DNA of 64,000 nucleotides from Zunongwangia profunda SM-A87 (GCF_000023465.1 NC_014041.1:3788001-3852000), one strand, 5' to 3'; shown: positions 36,065-44,879, numbered from the stretch's first letter. Numbers and translations are program-made. Notes: generated by a model not told the origin, from the sequence alone.

Positions 36065-36253
36065 ATGATCAGTTTTGTACTTTTTATCACTAATATTTAC
36101 AGTATTATGCCACGGAATACTTTAGCTGAATGTGCGCGGCAATGTGATAAAACAAAGCATCCCGAAGCTTGTATTAGTTTTTGCGAATGCATTCATAAAA
36201 AAGGGAATTCGCTACAAGAGTGTTTAAAGACGTATAAAAAAGATGGATTATAA
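36065..36253 (+). CDS. Cys-rich single-span miniprotein
   Basis: The product is 62 residues from the ATG at 36065; a TTG at 36044 would add seven residues and overlap the DoxX gene. An N-terminal hydrophobic helix (MISFVLFITNIYSI) is followed by six Cys: C-x3-C, then C-x3-C-x-C, then C (segments ECARQCDK, ACISFCECIHKK, QECLKTYKK). The spacing suggests a twin CX3C-type helical hairpin with disulfides or a metal site exposed outside the membrane. It is the last gene of the MpaB/Coq4/DoxX cluster and precedes a terminator. No family name is known to me. Confidence 0.65.
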   Translation: MISFVLFITNIYSIMPRNTLAECARQCDKTKHPEACISFCECIHKKGNSLQECLKTYKKDGL

Positions 36254-36353
36254 AAGCTTTTAATTTCAGTTCTTAATCCAAAACTATAGTAAGGCCAAGG
36301 GTATCATAAAAATCAATACCAAGAAGCTAAAATATGGTGATTTACGAAGAAGG

Positions 36354-36388
36354 TACGCCAAGCTAATTATAGCCTGGCGTAATTTTTT
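36354..36388 (+). terminator. Rho-independent terminator of the Coq4/DoxX cluster
   Basis: TACGCCA / TGGCGTA (36354-36360 and 36375-36381) with an inner GCT/AGC pairing, followed by ATTTTTTG. Confidence 0.75.
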
Positions 36389-36419
36389 GATTTTACCATC
36401 AAAATCCTTTTGCGGATCG

Positions 36420-37244
36420 TTATTCTAATTCAACCATTACCGGTAAATGGTCTGATGGATATTTTAAATCTTTAGAGTCACTCAATACGGCATACTTTTT
36501 TACCTGGAATCCATTATTAGATAAGAATACATAATCAATTCTTCGGGTAACAGGCTCAGAAAAATTAAATCCATTATAAGTCCCCTCAGGACCAAAAACA
36601 AGATCAGCAGCACCTTTAGCATCGATCATCTGTTCACTTAAATACTGGATACTCTTAGTATCTGGCATTAAATTAAAATCTCCGCTTAAAACCACCGGGT
36701 AGTCTTGTGTATTCAATTCGGTTATCTTTTCAAAGATCAGTTTAGCACTTTCTTGTCTGGCTTTTACACCCACGTGATCAAAATGTGTATTAAAATACCA
36801 GAATTTTTCACCTGTTTTTTTATTCTCAAAGAGGCCGTATGTACATATTCGTGGTAGCGCGGCGTCCCAGCCTTTTTTAATTTTGGTGGGAGTTTCATTT
36901 AGCCAAAAGGTATTATTTTTCAGCACTTTAAATTTTTCTGAATTATAGAAAATCGCACTGTATTCTCCCTTTTTCATACCATCATCACGACCAACCCCAA
37001 TATGTTTGTAATTTGGCATATGCTCACTAAAATAATCAATTTGAACCTGTAGCGCTTCCTGAACACCAAAAATATCAGGCTCGTAGAACTTAATCTGACT
37101 GGTTATCCAGTCCTTTCGATAAGACCAGCTGTTTTCAGCATCATTTTCATTAGCATATTTAATATTGTAAGTCATTAGTTTTACCTGTGAAAACATGCTG
37201 GTTAGGCATAAAAGAAGTGTTAGGGTACTTAAGATTTTTTTCAT
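36420..37244 (-). CDS. Secreted endonuclease/exonuclease/phosphatase-family protein
   Basis: The product is 274 residues with a signal peptide (LLLCLTSMFSQ). The catalytic signature of the family is complete: MTYNIKYAN, GVQEALQ, NTHFDHVG, LSGDFNLMPD and PSDHLPVMVELE. The fold hydrolyses phosphodiesters in nucleic acids or inositol phosphates or sphingomyelin; specificity cannot be read from the sequence. It stands alone on the minus strand, tail to tail with the MpaB/Coq4 cluster. Confidence 0.88.
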   Translation of the reverse strand: MKKILSTLTLLLCLTSMFSQVKLMTYNIKYANENDAENSWSYRKDWITSQIKFYEPDIFGVQEALQVQIDYFSEHMPNYKHIGVGRDDGMKKGEYSAIFYNSEKFKVLKNNTFWLNETPTKIKKGWDAALPRICTYGLFENKKTGEKFWYFNTHFDHVGVKARQESAKLIFEKITELNTQDYPVVLSGDFNLMPDTKSIQYLSEQMIDAKGAADLVFGPEGTYNGFNFSEPVTRRIDYVFLSNNGFQVKKYAVLSDSKDLKYPSDHLPVMVELE

Positions 37245-37378
37245 TGTTTAGGTTTAAATTCAAATATCAGAATTACTATTTAGTAATGCAATTAGGTGTT
37301 TTATTCCTGCCGCAAGTTAAGGTCTACGAACAGTGCTTACTTCATTTTCTGGTTATGCTTAAGTTAATTTCGATGAAA

Positions 37379-39397
37379 TTACCAGATTACAATCCTATCC
37401 TCTTCTGCTACATACAACGAATCTTCAGGCTTAACATCGAAAGCTTCGTAAAAATGAGGATTGTTCATTAAAGGTCCGTTTACCCGCCATAAAGGTGGCG
37501 AATGCGGATTATTATTGATCCATAACCGTAGAAATTCATCCTTCATTTTTACCCGCCATATCTTGGCTACGGATAGAAAGAAACGCTGATCTGGCGTAAA
37601 ATCACCTATTTTAGTGCTATCCTGACCTTCCTTGGTCATTTTAAAAGCATCGTAAGCCACCGCAACACCAGCAATATCGGCGGTATTTTCTCCTACCGTC
37701 ATCGCGCCTTTAATGTGAAGCGAATCCAACACCGTAAATTCACTGTACTGATCGATGACTTGCTGTATTTTTGATTTAAACTTCTCATAATCGCTATCTG
37801 TCCACCAGTTTTTTACGTTCCCTTCTTTATCAAATTGCGCGCCCTGATCGTCGAAGGTATGGGTTAATTCGTGACCAATCACCATTCCTATTCCGCCATA
37901 ATTTAGGGCATCATCAGCCTCATTATCGAAATACGGGGGTTGTAAAATTCCTGCCGGAAAAACAATTTCGTTTGCTGAAGGATTGTTATATGCTGTGACC
38001 GTTGAAGGTGTAGTAAACCATTCTGATTTATCTACCGGCTTTCCTAATTTTTCCAGGTTACGTTGATAGGCGGCTGAAGAAGCAGAAACGATATTTTCAA
38101 AATATTTATTGCTATCGATAGTTACGTTATTATACTCCTTCCAGTGATCTGGATACCCTATTTTTTTAGTGATCGCAGCCAACTTTTCTTTGGCTTTTAG
38201 TTTCGTGCTATCACTCATCCATTCTAATTTATCGATTCTTGCCGCATAAGCTTTCTGTACATTATCAACCAATTGCTGCATACGTTCTTTGGCCTCTTCA
38301 GGAAAATATTTCTTTACGTATAACTGTCCTAAAGCTTCCCCAAGATAATCATCTACGGCACTGGCCATTATTTCTCCTCTTGTTTTTTGAACTGCCTGGC
38401 CAGAGATTACTTTACTGTATTCAAAAGCTGCATCCACAAATGGCTTACTTAAATTATCAGCATAATTCTGCAATGTGTGTGCTTTTAAATACACCTTCCA
38501 ATCTTCCAGAGGAACAGTTTTTAAAAGTGAATTAAGTTGATCATAATATTCCGGTTGCCCAACATCTATAGAATCGGTTTGAGCATTGAGATCATCTAAA
38601 ACAGCAGACCAAGCAATATTAGGATGCTTTTCATCAAGATCACTCACCGCCATCTTATTATAATTGGCTTTTACATCTCGACGTTCTATACGAGTTCTAT
38701 GCGACTGGGCGATCTGCTTATCGATATCATATACCAAATCAGCTTTTTCTTTCGCTTCAGCTTCACTACTTCCGGTAAGTCGAAATAGTGATGAAAGATA
38801 CTTCTTATAGGCTTGCTGAATCGCTACAGTCTCTGTATCTTCACTAAAATAATAATCCCGATCTGGCAAGCCAATTCCTGTTTGATTGGCATGCGCAATA
38901 TTCATCTGACTATTTTTATCATCAGGTCCTACATAAAAGCTTAAAATTGAACCATTTCCAACCATCATATTATTGGTTACAAAATGCATCAAAGAAGGAA
39001 TATCTTTGATTTTATCAATATCATTTAGAACGGGTTTTACGGGCTTAAAACCTCTTTTATTAATGGTTGCCGTATCCATGCCCGAAGCATAAAAATCACC
39101 TACTTTTTGAGCAATACTTCCTTTAGTATTTTCACTTTTTGATACGCTGTCTAAAATACCTTGTAACCGAAGTCGCTGTGGGTAGTTCATAAACATGTAG
39201 GCACCTGCTCCGGCCTGCGTTGCAGGGATTGAAACCGTGTCATACCATTTAGCATTTACATACCTAAAGAAATTATCTCCTGGCTTCAAATTATGATCGA
39301 CCCCGGTAATTTCTTTAAATTCTTTTTCGGCCGTTTCTTCCTTTTTACAAGAGGCCAGGGAAAGTAAACCTAGAAGTATTACAATTGTTTTTCTCAT
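37379..39397 (-). CDS. M13-family (neprilysin-like) metallopeptidase lipoprotein
   Basis: The product is about 672 residues. A signal peptide ends at the lipobox LASC. The zinc motif is GHELTHTFDDQG, with the second Glu in GENTADIAGVAVAYDAF and the substrate motif NAYYNP replaced by NPSANEIVFPAGILQPP. Peptidases of this family cut short peptides outside the cytoplasm. The ATG at 39397 was preferred because it gives a normal signal peptide; a second ATG five codons upstream (39412) is possible. Confidence 0.9.
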   Translation of the reverse strand: MRKTIVILLGLLSLASCKKEETAEKEFKEITGVDHNLKPGDNFFRYVNAKWYDTVSIPATQAGAGAYMFMNYPQRLRLQGILDSVSKSENTKGSIAQKVGDFYASGMDTATINKRGFKPVKPVLNDIDKIKDIPSLMHFVTNNMMVGNGSILSFYVGPDDKNSQMNIAHANQTGIGLPDRDYYFSEDTETVAIQQAYKKYLSSLFRLTGSSEAEAKEKADLVYDIDKQIAQSHRTRIERRDVKANYNKMAVSDLDEKHPNIAWSAVLDDLNAQTDSIDVGQPEYYDQLNSLLKTVPLEDWKVYLKAHTLQNYADNLSKPFVDAAFEYSKVISGQAVQKTRGEIMASAVDDYLGEALGQLYVKKYFPEEAKERMQQLVDNVQKAYAARIDKLEWMSDSTKLKAKEKLAAITKKIGYPDHWKEYNNVTIDSNKYFENIVSASSAAYQRNLEKLGKPVDKSEWFTTPSTVTAYNNPSANEIVFPAGILQPPYFDNEADDALNYGGIGMVIGHELTHTFDDQGAQFDKEGNVKNWWTDSDYEKFKSKIQQVIDQYSEFTVLDSLHIKGAMTVGENTADIAGVAVAYDAFKMTKEGQDSTKIGDFTPDQRFFLSVAKIWRVKMKDEFLRLWINNNPHSPPLWRVNGPLMNNPHFYEAFDVKPEDSLYVAEEDRIVIW

Positions 39398-39469
39398 TTT
39401 GCTTAAGCGCATAGTGGTTAAAATAATCTAGTGACAAGATACAATATTGGTTAAAAACAATTTTGATTT

Positions 39470-40669
39470 TTAGCTTACAAAATCCTGTAAATAACCGTAC
39501 CTAGAAGTTAACTTCCCATTTTTGGTCATTCTCGCGCGTTCTAAAATTCCATTTTTATCATCATTAAAAAATGCTGGCAGGACTTTGTTTAAAAACATTT
39601 CTCCAAAACCTTCACTGGCATCCCTGGGCAATTCGCAAGGTAAATTATCTACCGCCATTACGGTTATGGCCTTAGGATCTTTATAATTTGTTTCTTTGCC
39701 GGTTTTAGGATCGTAACCATAAATAGGATCGGCAATAGTTGAAGCCCTTATGGTACTTGGGATAGGGCCGGCGATATCACAGGAAATATCGGCGATATAT
39801 TTTATGTTGAAATTAGGTGTTTTGGCATCCTCTTTTGTAAAAAATACCGGAGCGCCCTGGCCGTAAAAATGCCCTGCGATAAAAAAGTCGCTAACTACAG
39901 CAAAACGCCAAAAATCTGATTCGTATAATTCGGGATTAATAAAGAATTCTGAGATACTACCCACTGCGCCATCTTTACGTTTGTTATAATCCAATACGTC
40001 GATATGGCAATAAACCGGTTCTCCAAATTCTGAAGCTAAATAATCGGGAACCTCAACTTGTTTGATCTTTAAATGATCTAATATTTCTTTGGCTCCACGA
40101 GCTACTTTCCCACTACCGGTAAGTACTATTTTTAAATTTGGGACTTTAATTTTATCCAATTGCGCCAACATCGCGTTTAAATCTGGAAGATCATCAGCTT
40201 TTGGTAAACTATAAAATTCATTTTTTAATCCAATGGCTCGAAATCCATTATAAGCTCCTACCAGTCCTGCATATCTTCCAAAACCAATCAGTCGCATTCC
40301 GCTTTCACTGGTGATCACCTCGTGGTCAAAAAGCTCAATATTTTTATCCAAAATCGCCTTTAGGAGGTCGCGATTATAAGGTTGCTTTTTAATGGTATGA
40401 GAGAAGAAAAAGTATTTTTTATTCGGAATCAGACTTTTAATCGGCACTTCCTTTACCCCAATCATCACATCGCAGTCGCTAATATCTTGTGAAACCTGAA
40501 ATCCTTCATTTTGATATTCTTCATCTCTAAATATCCTAATATCCGACTGCTGCACTTTAAAATGTGCTTCGGGGAATTGGTTTTTGGCTTGTTTTAGATG
40601 TTTTGGAGAAAAAACCACGCGACGATCTGGTGGTGTTTTTTCTTCCCGAATGATGGCAAATTTTAGCAT
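39470..40669 (-). CDS. Saccharopine/alanine-dehydrogenase-like NAD(P) oxidoreductase
   Basis: The product is 399 residues. It starts FAIIREEKTPPDRRVVFSP, typical of the AlaDh/PNT N-terminal domain, and has a Rossmann-like segment LKIVLTGSGKVARGAKEIL and later ISCDIAGPIPSTIRAST, which resembles lysine-forming saccharopine dehydrogenases (LYS1 type). The reaction is probably NAD-dependent amino- or imino-acid chemistry; lysine breakdown is one possibility. It has a spacer of 57 bases to the M13 peptidase gene in the same direction. Confidence 0.75.
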   Translation of the reverse strand: MLKFAIIREEKTPPDRRVVFSPKHLKQAKNQFPEAHFKVQQSDIRIFRDEEYQNEGFQVSQDISDCDVMIGVKEVPIKSLIPNKKYFFFSHTIKKQPYNRDLLKAILDKNIELFDHEVITSESGMRLIGFGRYAGLVGAYNGFRAIGLKNEFYSLPKADDLPDLNAMLAQLDKIKVPNLKIVLTGSGKVARGAKEILDHLKIKQVEVPDYLASEFGEPVYCHIDVLDYNKRKDGAVGSISEFFINPELYESDFWRFAVVSDFFIAGHFYGQGAPVFFTKEDAKTPNFNIKYIADISCDIAGPIPSTIRASTIADPIYGYDPKTGKETNYKDPKAITVMAVDNLPCELPRDASEGFGEMFLNKVLPAFFNDDKNGILERARMTKNGKLTSRYGYLQDFVS

Positions 40670-40848
40670 AGCATGGTATAGGTTTTGTATAATTTAAGAT
40701 ATATTTTAATAAACTTTAAATATAAGCGTTTGCAGAAACAGCTAACAAATTTTAGATTTGCGCTCTGTTTTTTGAACTATTCAATTTAGATAAATGAAAT
40801 TTAAATCTGAAGGCGTTTTAACATCTTAGGAAAAAGCGCTAAAATTTT

Positions 40849-40870
40849 TAAATCCCGATTATCGAGTAAA
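40849..40870 (+). repeat. Short dispersed repeat, partial copy
   Basis: The segment around TAAATCCCGATTATCGAGTAAA repeats the 3' half of the 42-base unit found at 40922-40963 and 60444-60485. It contains the near-palindrome CCCGATTATCGAG. Confidence 0.55.
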
Positions 40871-40921
40871 CTACCTTGGCGCAAGCCCACGAAATAATTA
40901 TTAGAAAATTATTTTTATTTT

Positions 40922-40963
40922 CGAGGCAAGTCTTGGTGTATTTAATCCCGATTATCGGGTAAA
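40922..40963 (+). repeat. Dispersed 42-base repeat, copy A
   Basis: This 42-base segment, ending in ATCCCGATTATCGGGTAAA, matches 35 of 42 positions with 60444-60485, without gaps. Its 3' part CCCGATTATCGGG is a perfect palindrome around a central TAT-like spacer. A half-length copy lies 50 bases upstream. It has no coding potential and resembles a small intergenic repeat family. Confidence 0.6.
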
Positions 40964-40979
40964 GATATAAATTTAATAG

Positions 40980-40987
40980 TACCTTTG
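40980..40987 (+). promoter_or_regulatory. Bacteroidota-type -7 box upstream of ssrA
   Basis: TACCTTTG matches TAnnTTTG, in the same form as the kdsA promoter. No TTG is found at the right -33 distance. It could serve ssrA with a precursor leader of about 190 bases, or a separate RNA formed by the structured element. Confidence 0.45.
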
Positions 40988-41061
40988 CATGCCTTGTTGT
41001 TTTGTAAACACTAGGTTGAATTTAATGTTCTTTGTTTGATTGGATTTCGATTTTGCGTTAG

Positions 41062-41144
41062 GGATAGCAGCGGTTAGCTTTTTGTGAGGTTACGAGCAAA
41101 AACTAAAAGCAAATAGCCCGCCGTTTGGTCGTTAGAACAAACGG
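41062..41144 (+). other. Structured non-coding element upstream of ssrA
   Basis: The element holds TTAG-c-TTTTTG / CAAAAA-CTAA (41074-41084 with 41097-41106) and CCGTTTG / CAAACGG (41121-41127 with 41138-41144), flanked by GGGATAGCAGCGG and AGCCCGCCG. The GGG/CCC and CGG/CCG blocks can enclose the first hairpin. The arrangement resembles structured intergenic RNA elements of flavobacteria, which I cannot name with certainty. It may be an unprocessed leader of tmRNA or a separate small RNA. Confidence 0.4.
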
Positions 41145-41181
41145 AACGTCCAAAGACAAAGTGCAATGTTCTTTAAATATT

Positions 41182-41581
41182 GGGGTCGACTTGGTTTTGA
41201 CAGCGAGTCTAATTGAGTTGTAAGCACGCCGAGCGCTGGGATATAGCTCGTAAATCTCATATTTCACACTTTTTTAAACGGCGAGAATAACTACGCCTTG
41301 GCTGCGTAACCGAATCACAGTAGGTTTTGCTTAGTCCCTACAAGGTAGGGAGCCGAGATGTCTCGTGGAAGCCTTGATTTACGGCGTCCACACCAGAGGC
41401 ACCGATAAAGTAAATATAGAAGCTGCAGGGCCTTGATGCAGTTTTGAAATTTAATTGAGGATACGGAAAAGATTAGGTAGTTTTCAGCCAGATTTTTTCC
41501 CGACAATTCAAGCGAAAACTAAGCGTGTAGAAAGCTTCTGAATTGCTTGTTTGGACGAGGGTTCGAACCCCTCCGACTCCA
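41182..41581 (+). ncRNA. ssrA: tmRNA (ssrA)
   Basis: The 400-base RNA begins GGGGTCGACTTGGTTTTGAC and ends GGTTCGAACCCCTCCGACTCC-A, so the tRNA-like acceptor stem GGGGTCG/CGACTCC, the T-arm and the D-like region are present. The tag frame is GGC GAG AAT AAC TAC GCC TTG GCT GCG TAA at 41280-41309, giving GENNYALAA, the form expected in this phylum. The CCA end is not fully encoded. tmRNA rescues stalled ribosomes and tags their products for degradation. An integrase gene directly follows, suggesting that the 3' end is a phage or island attachment site. Confidence 0.96.
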
Positions 41582-41604
41582 CTTTTTGAGCATCAAACTC
41601 AATC

Positions 41605-41647
41605 AAAAACCCCGGAATCCCAGGATTTACGGGGTTTTTTATTTTTT
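41605..41647 (+). terminator. Rho-independent terminator after ssrA
   Basis: AAAAACCCCG / CGGGGTTTTT (41605-41614 and 41630-41639) followed by TATTTTTT, just after the tmRNA 3' end. Confidence 0.85.
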
Positions 41648-41833
41648 GGAATATCATTTAATATCAAATAATAGCGCACTTTTGATTACCAATCTGGTTA
41701 CCAATTTTCTGATGAAAAATTGGTAACCAGAAAGCCCTAAAAAAAACTGTATTTCAAACGTTTACAAAATATTAAAGTTTTAAATTCTATTGATTTTTTT
41801 GGTAGTTTAAAGGTTCATTTTAATACCAAAAAT

Positions 41834-43143
41834 ATGAGCACTTCCTACCAACTTAGTTTTTACCTCAGAAAAAGCAGAACTAACAAGACTTCAGAAAGCG
41901 ATATTTATTTACGCATATCAGTAAATAATAAACGATCTGCATTAAGTATCAATCGTAAAGTAGATCCGAGGAAATGGCATCCAAAATCTGAGAAGATGAT
42001 GGGGAAAAGTGTGGAAGCCACCGAACTCAATAATTTTATCAATGTGCTTAGGAATAAGATAAAAAATATACATCAAACCTTTATTGAAAATAATCTAACC
42101 ATTTCTGCTAAAAGTATAATTGACGAATTTAAAGGAGTTAACAAAAAACAGCCTAAAATGACGTTACAGGCATTTAAAGAGCATAACGAGCAAATGGATC
42201 GTCTTTCCGGTAAAAGTATTTCTAAAAGCACCGCAAAGCGCTACTGGACCTGTTATAATCATGTTGAACAATTTATCGATGAAGAATACAGGAAAGATGA
42301 TTTTCCTATGAATAGCATCAATCATCATTTTATATCTAAATTCGAATATTTTTTAAAAACTAAGAGAGCGTGTAATCATAATTCTGCTTTGAAATATGTT
42401 AATAACTTTAAAAAATCGTAAGGATTGCTTTAGCCAATCAATGGATGGAGAGGGATCCTTTTTATAACTATAAGGTGCAATTTGAAACAGTAGAGCGTGA
42501 ATTCCTAAATGAAGAAGAAATCCAAAAGCTTATTGATAAAGAGTTACATCTGGATCGCCTAAAGCTAGTTAGGGATATGTTTATTTTCAGCTGTTTTACC
42601 GGTCTGGCTTATTCCGATGTTAAAAAGCTCAGTAACTCAGATATTACCATTGGTATCGATGGCGAAAAATGGATTCGAACAAAAAGAACTAAAACAAAAA
42701 CCTTGAGCAGTATCCCTATTCTTCCTGTAGCCGAGGAAATATTGGATCGCTATAAAAATCATCCGGAAGTTAAGAACAGTGATTTTATCTTACCCGTTTT
42801 AAGCAACCAGAAATCGAATGCATTTTTGAAAGAAATTGCATTGATGTGTGATATCAAAAAACCACTCACCACTCATGTTGCCAGACATACTTTTGCAACA
42901 ACCATTACTTTAACCAATGGGGTACCAATAGAATCTGTTAGTAAAATGTTGGGGCATAAAGATCTTAGAACTACACAGCATTATGCTAAAATTGTTGATC
43001 GTAAGATTAGTGAAGACATGCAGAATTTAAAAGCCAAACTTGAAGCTAAGAAAATTTCAAATAAAAGCAATTTGAAAAACAAGAATTCTAAGAATTTATA
43101 TCGTCTAAGTAAATTAAAAATAACCGTTCTAAAACCCCAATAA
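41834..43143 (+). pseudogene. Tyrosine recombinase (integrase) broken by a single-base frameshift
   Basis: The reading frame is open from 41834 to 42421 (arm-binding and core-binding domains, YLRKSRTNKTSESDIYLRIS), then stops after KYVNNFKKS. The frame continues one base over as IVRIALANQWMERDPF through the catalytic domain to 43143. An A6 run at 42410-42415 would need one more A to join the parts. Catalytic residues seen are HVARHTFAT and LGHKDLRTTQHYAKI (Tyr nucleophile); the first Arg is replaced in CFTGLAYSD, as in many Bacteroidota integrases. It lies 250 bases after ssrA, in the same direction, typical of an island integrated at tmRNA. Sequencing error or slippage cannot be excluded. 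Confidence 0.85.
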
Positions 43144-43149
43144 TTAAAG

Positions 43150-43632
43150 TTATTCGACTTTTTCTTTTTTAAAAAAGAAAAAGTCGAATAAACCAATTTG
43201 AATCGGTAATAAAACCTTAAATATTGTATTAGTCTTAGCCAGTGCATTTCTGAAGTCTTCAAGATTCCCCCCATCCTGTAAGATATACAATGGAATGATA
43301 AAAATCACTATACTCAATCCAAGAAGGTAGATTAAACTACTAATATAAGCTAAACGAAAATAAATAATATCTTTTAATAAATAGTTACTTAATTTATGTT
43401 TAAAAAATGAACTACCTGTGATTAAAGAGTAAATACCGCCTAAGTATATTCCAATAAACATCCAAATAGGTTCTGTACAATGCTTAAAATATCCAAAAAA
43501 TGATTTTTGAAATGTAAAAATGAGGATAATACTTCCCCATATAAACCATAGTATTACCAATTTTCTTTGATACTTAAAAAAAGGTAGATTAGTTTTTAAA
43601 TGGCTCATATTCTGACTCTTTAAAGGGTTCAA
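43150..43632 (-). CDS. Hypothetical four-span membrane protein
   Basis: The product has up to 160 residues; an alternative ATG at 43608 removes eight residues. Four hydrophobic segments are visible (for example LVILWFIWGSIILIFTF and LGLSIVIFIIPLYIL) and the end is FFFFKKEKVE. It is convergent with the broken integrase gene, seven bases apart, and its 5' side is 38 bases from the IS end. No domain is recognised; it is probably cargo of the element inserted at ssrA. Confidence 0.55.
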   Translation of the reverse strand: MNPLKSQNMSHLKTNLPFFKYQRKLVILWFIWGSIILIFTFQKSFFGYFKHCTEPIWMFIGIYLGGIYSLITGSSFFKHKLSNYLLKDIIYFRLAYISSLIYLLGLSIVIFIIPLYILQDGGNLEDFRNALAKTNTIFKVLLPIQIGLFDFFFFKKEKVE

Positions 43633-43719
43633 ACTTTGTCATTTTTAAAAGTGGAGTAGCTACCTTTATTGGGACACAAAATTTAAGACCTTTTGTTATA
43701 AAACAAATATCTTAGAAAC

Positions 43720-44016
43720 ATGAAAAAACGCTATTACAGTCCCGAATTAAAGGAGCAGGCAGTTCGATTAAGCTACCAGCGGGAAAATATTAAAGAATTA
43801 GCTGACGAATTAGGCATAGAAGTCCAAAGGATCTATAAATGGCGCAAGGCAGCCCAAACAACTACCTTACCTAAGCCGGAAAGGCCCATACCCGATGATA
43901 CGCTAGAGATTAAAAGGTTACGCAAAGCCCTTAAAGAAAAAGAACTTGAACTCGAAATATTAAAAAAGGCCGTACACATCTTCTCCAAGAGCGATGGGAA
44001 ATCTATGGATTTATAG
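43720..44016 (+). CDS. IS3-family transposase OrfA
   Basis: The product has 98 residues: an HTH_Tnp_1-type helix-turn-helix (KKRYYSPELKEQAVRLSYQ, KELADELGIEVQRIYKWRK) followed by a leucine-zipper-like helix (LRKALKEKELELEILKKAV). The slippery heptamer A AAA AAG is at 43962-43968, in frame, within LKK. A -1 shift there leads into the orfB frame, which is open without a stop up to 44879, so the full transposase is made as an OrfAB fusion by programmed frameshifting. Confidence 0.93.
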   Translation: MKKRYYSPELKEQAVRLSYQRENIKELADELGIEVQRIYKWRKAAQTTTLPKPERPIPDDTLEIKRLRKALKEKELELEILKKAVHIFSKSDGKSMDL

Positions 44017-44048
44017 CTAGTTATAGACATTTATATTCTATCGAGAAA

Positions 44049-44879
44049 ATGTGTAAGGTTTTTAAAGTAAGTAGGAGTAGTTTTTATAGATGGTACACGG
44101 CCGGTCCATCAAAACGAGTATTGGAATATAGCTTGTTTACAGATTTGATTAAAAAGGAATTTGACTTGAGTAAACATCGGTATGGTGCTACTAGAATAGC
44201 AGCACAACTAAAACGTAAAGGGTACGGTATATCCAGAGGAAGAGTAGCTAAAATTATGAAAGCGAACCACTGGTTTAGTAAACATAAAAAGAAATTTAGA
44301 GTAACTACAGATTCCAATCATGGTTATGTTGTTTGTAGAAATTTACTCAACAGAGACTTTAATCCCGGTAGGTTAAATGCAACTTGGGTAAGTGATATTA
44401 CTTATATTCCAACCCATCAAGGCTGGTTGTACCTAACCACTATTATTGATTTATTTGACAGACAAGTAATTGGTTGGTCATTGAGTACAAACTTGCACAC
44501 CGACCAAACCATTATTCCTGCATGGAAAATGGCTGTAAGTAAACGCAAAATAAACATGGATTTAATTTTTCATTCAGACAGAGGTATACAATATGCTTCA
44601 AAAACATTTAGAACAATTATAAAATCTAATCCTTTGGTAACCCGATCTATGAGTAGAAAGGGAAATTGTTGGGATAATTCTGTGGCTGAGTCTTTCTTTA
44701 AAACCTTAAAAGTAGAACTTATTTACGATGATAATTTTAAAACTATAGAACAGGCTAAAACCAGTATTTTTGAATACATTGAAATATGGTATAACAGAAA
44801 ACGATTACACTCTTATTTGGGATATAAAACCCCTTGTGAAATGGAACAAGAATTTTATCAATTTAATAATGTAGCATAA
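44049..44879 (+). CDS. IS3-family transposase OrfB (DDE catalytic domain)
   Basis: The product from the internal ATG is 276 residues, but the frame is open back to 43968, where it joins OrfA after a -1 shift. The integrase core has TWVSDITYIPTHQGWLYL (first Asp), IFHSDRGIQYAS (second Asp) and SVAESFFKTLKVEL (Glu), i.e. a complete DDE triad with the family's normal spacing, and a C-terminal YNRKRLHSYLGYKTP. It catalyses cut-and-join of the IS ends. All parts are intact, so the element may be active. Confidence 0.93.
   Translation: MCKVFKVSRSSFYRWYTAGPSKRVLEYSLFTDLIKKEFDLSKHRYGATRIAAQLKRKGYGISRGRVAKIMKANHWFSKHKKKFRVTTDSNHGYVVCRNLLNRDFNPGRLNATWVSDITYIPTHQGWLYLTTIIDLFDRQVIGWSLSTNLHTDQTIIPAWKMAVSKRKINMDLIFHSDRGIQYASKTFRTIIKSNPLVTRSMSRKGNCWDNSVAESFFKTLKVELIYDDNFKTIEQAKTSIFEYIEIWYNRKRLHSYLGYKTPCEMEQEFYQFNNVA

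Larger units (their letters stand above)
40670..41181. other. Long intergenic stretch before ssrA: dispersed repeats, a promoter box and a structured element
   Basis: The 512 bases contain no convincing gene. They hold two related repeat units (around 40849-40870 and 40922-40963), a TACCTTTG promoter box at 40980-40987 and a group of inverted repeats at about 41060-41145, each listed separately. Confidence 0.6.

Noticed and set aside
42445-43143. Separate second integrase gene starting at 42445
   Set aside because: The frame is open and homologous upstream to the frameshift point, so it is the C-terminal half of one broken gene.
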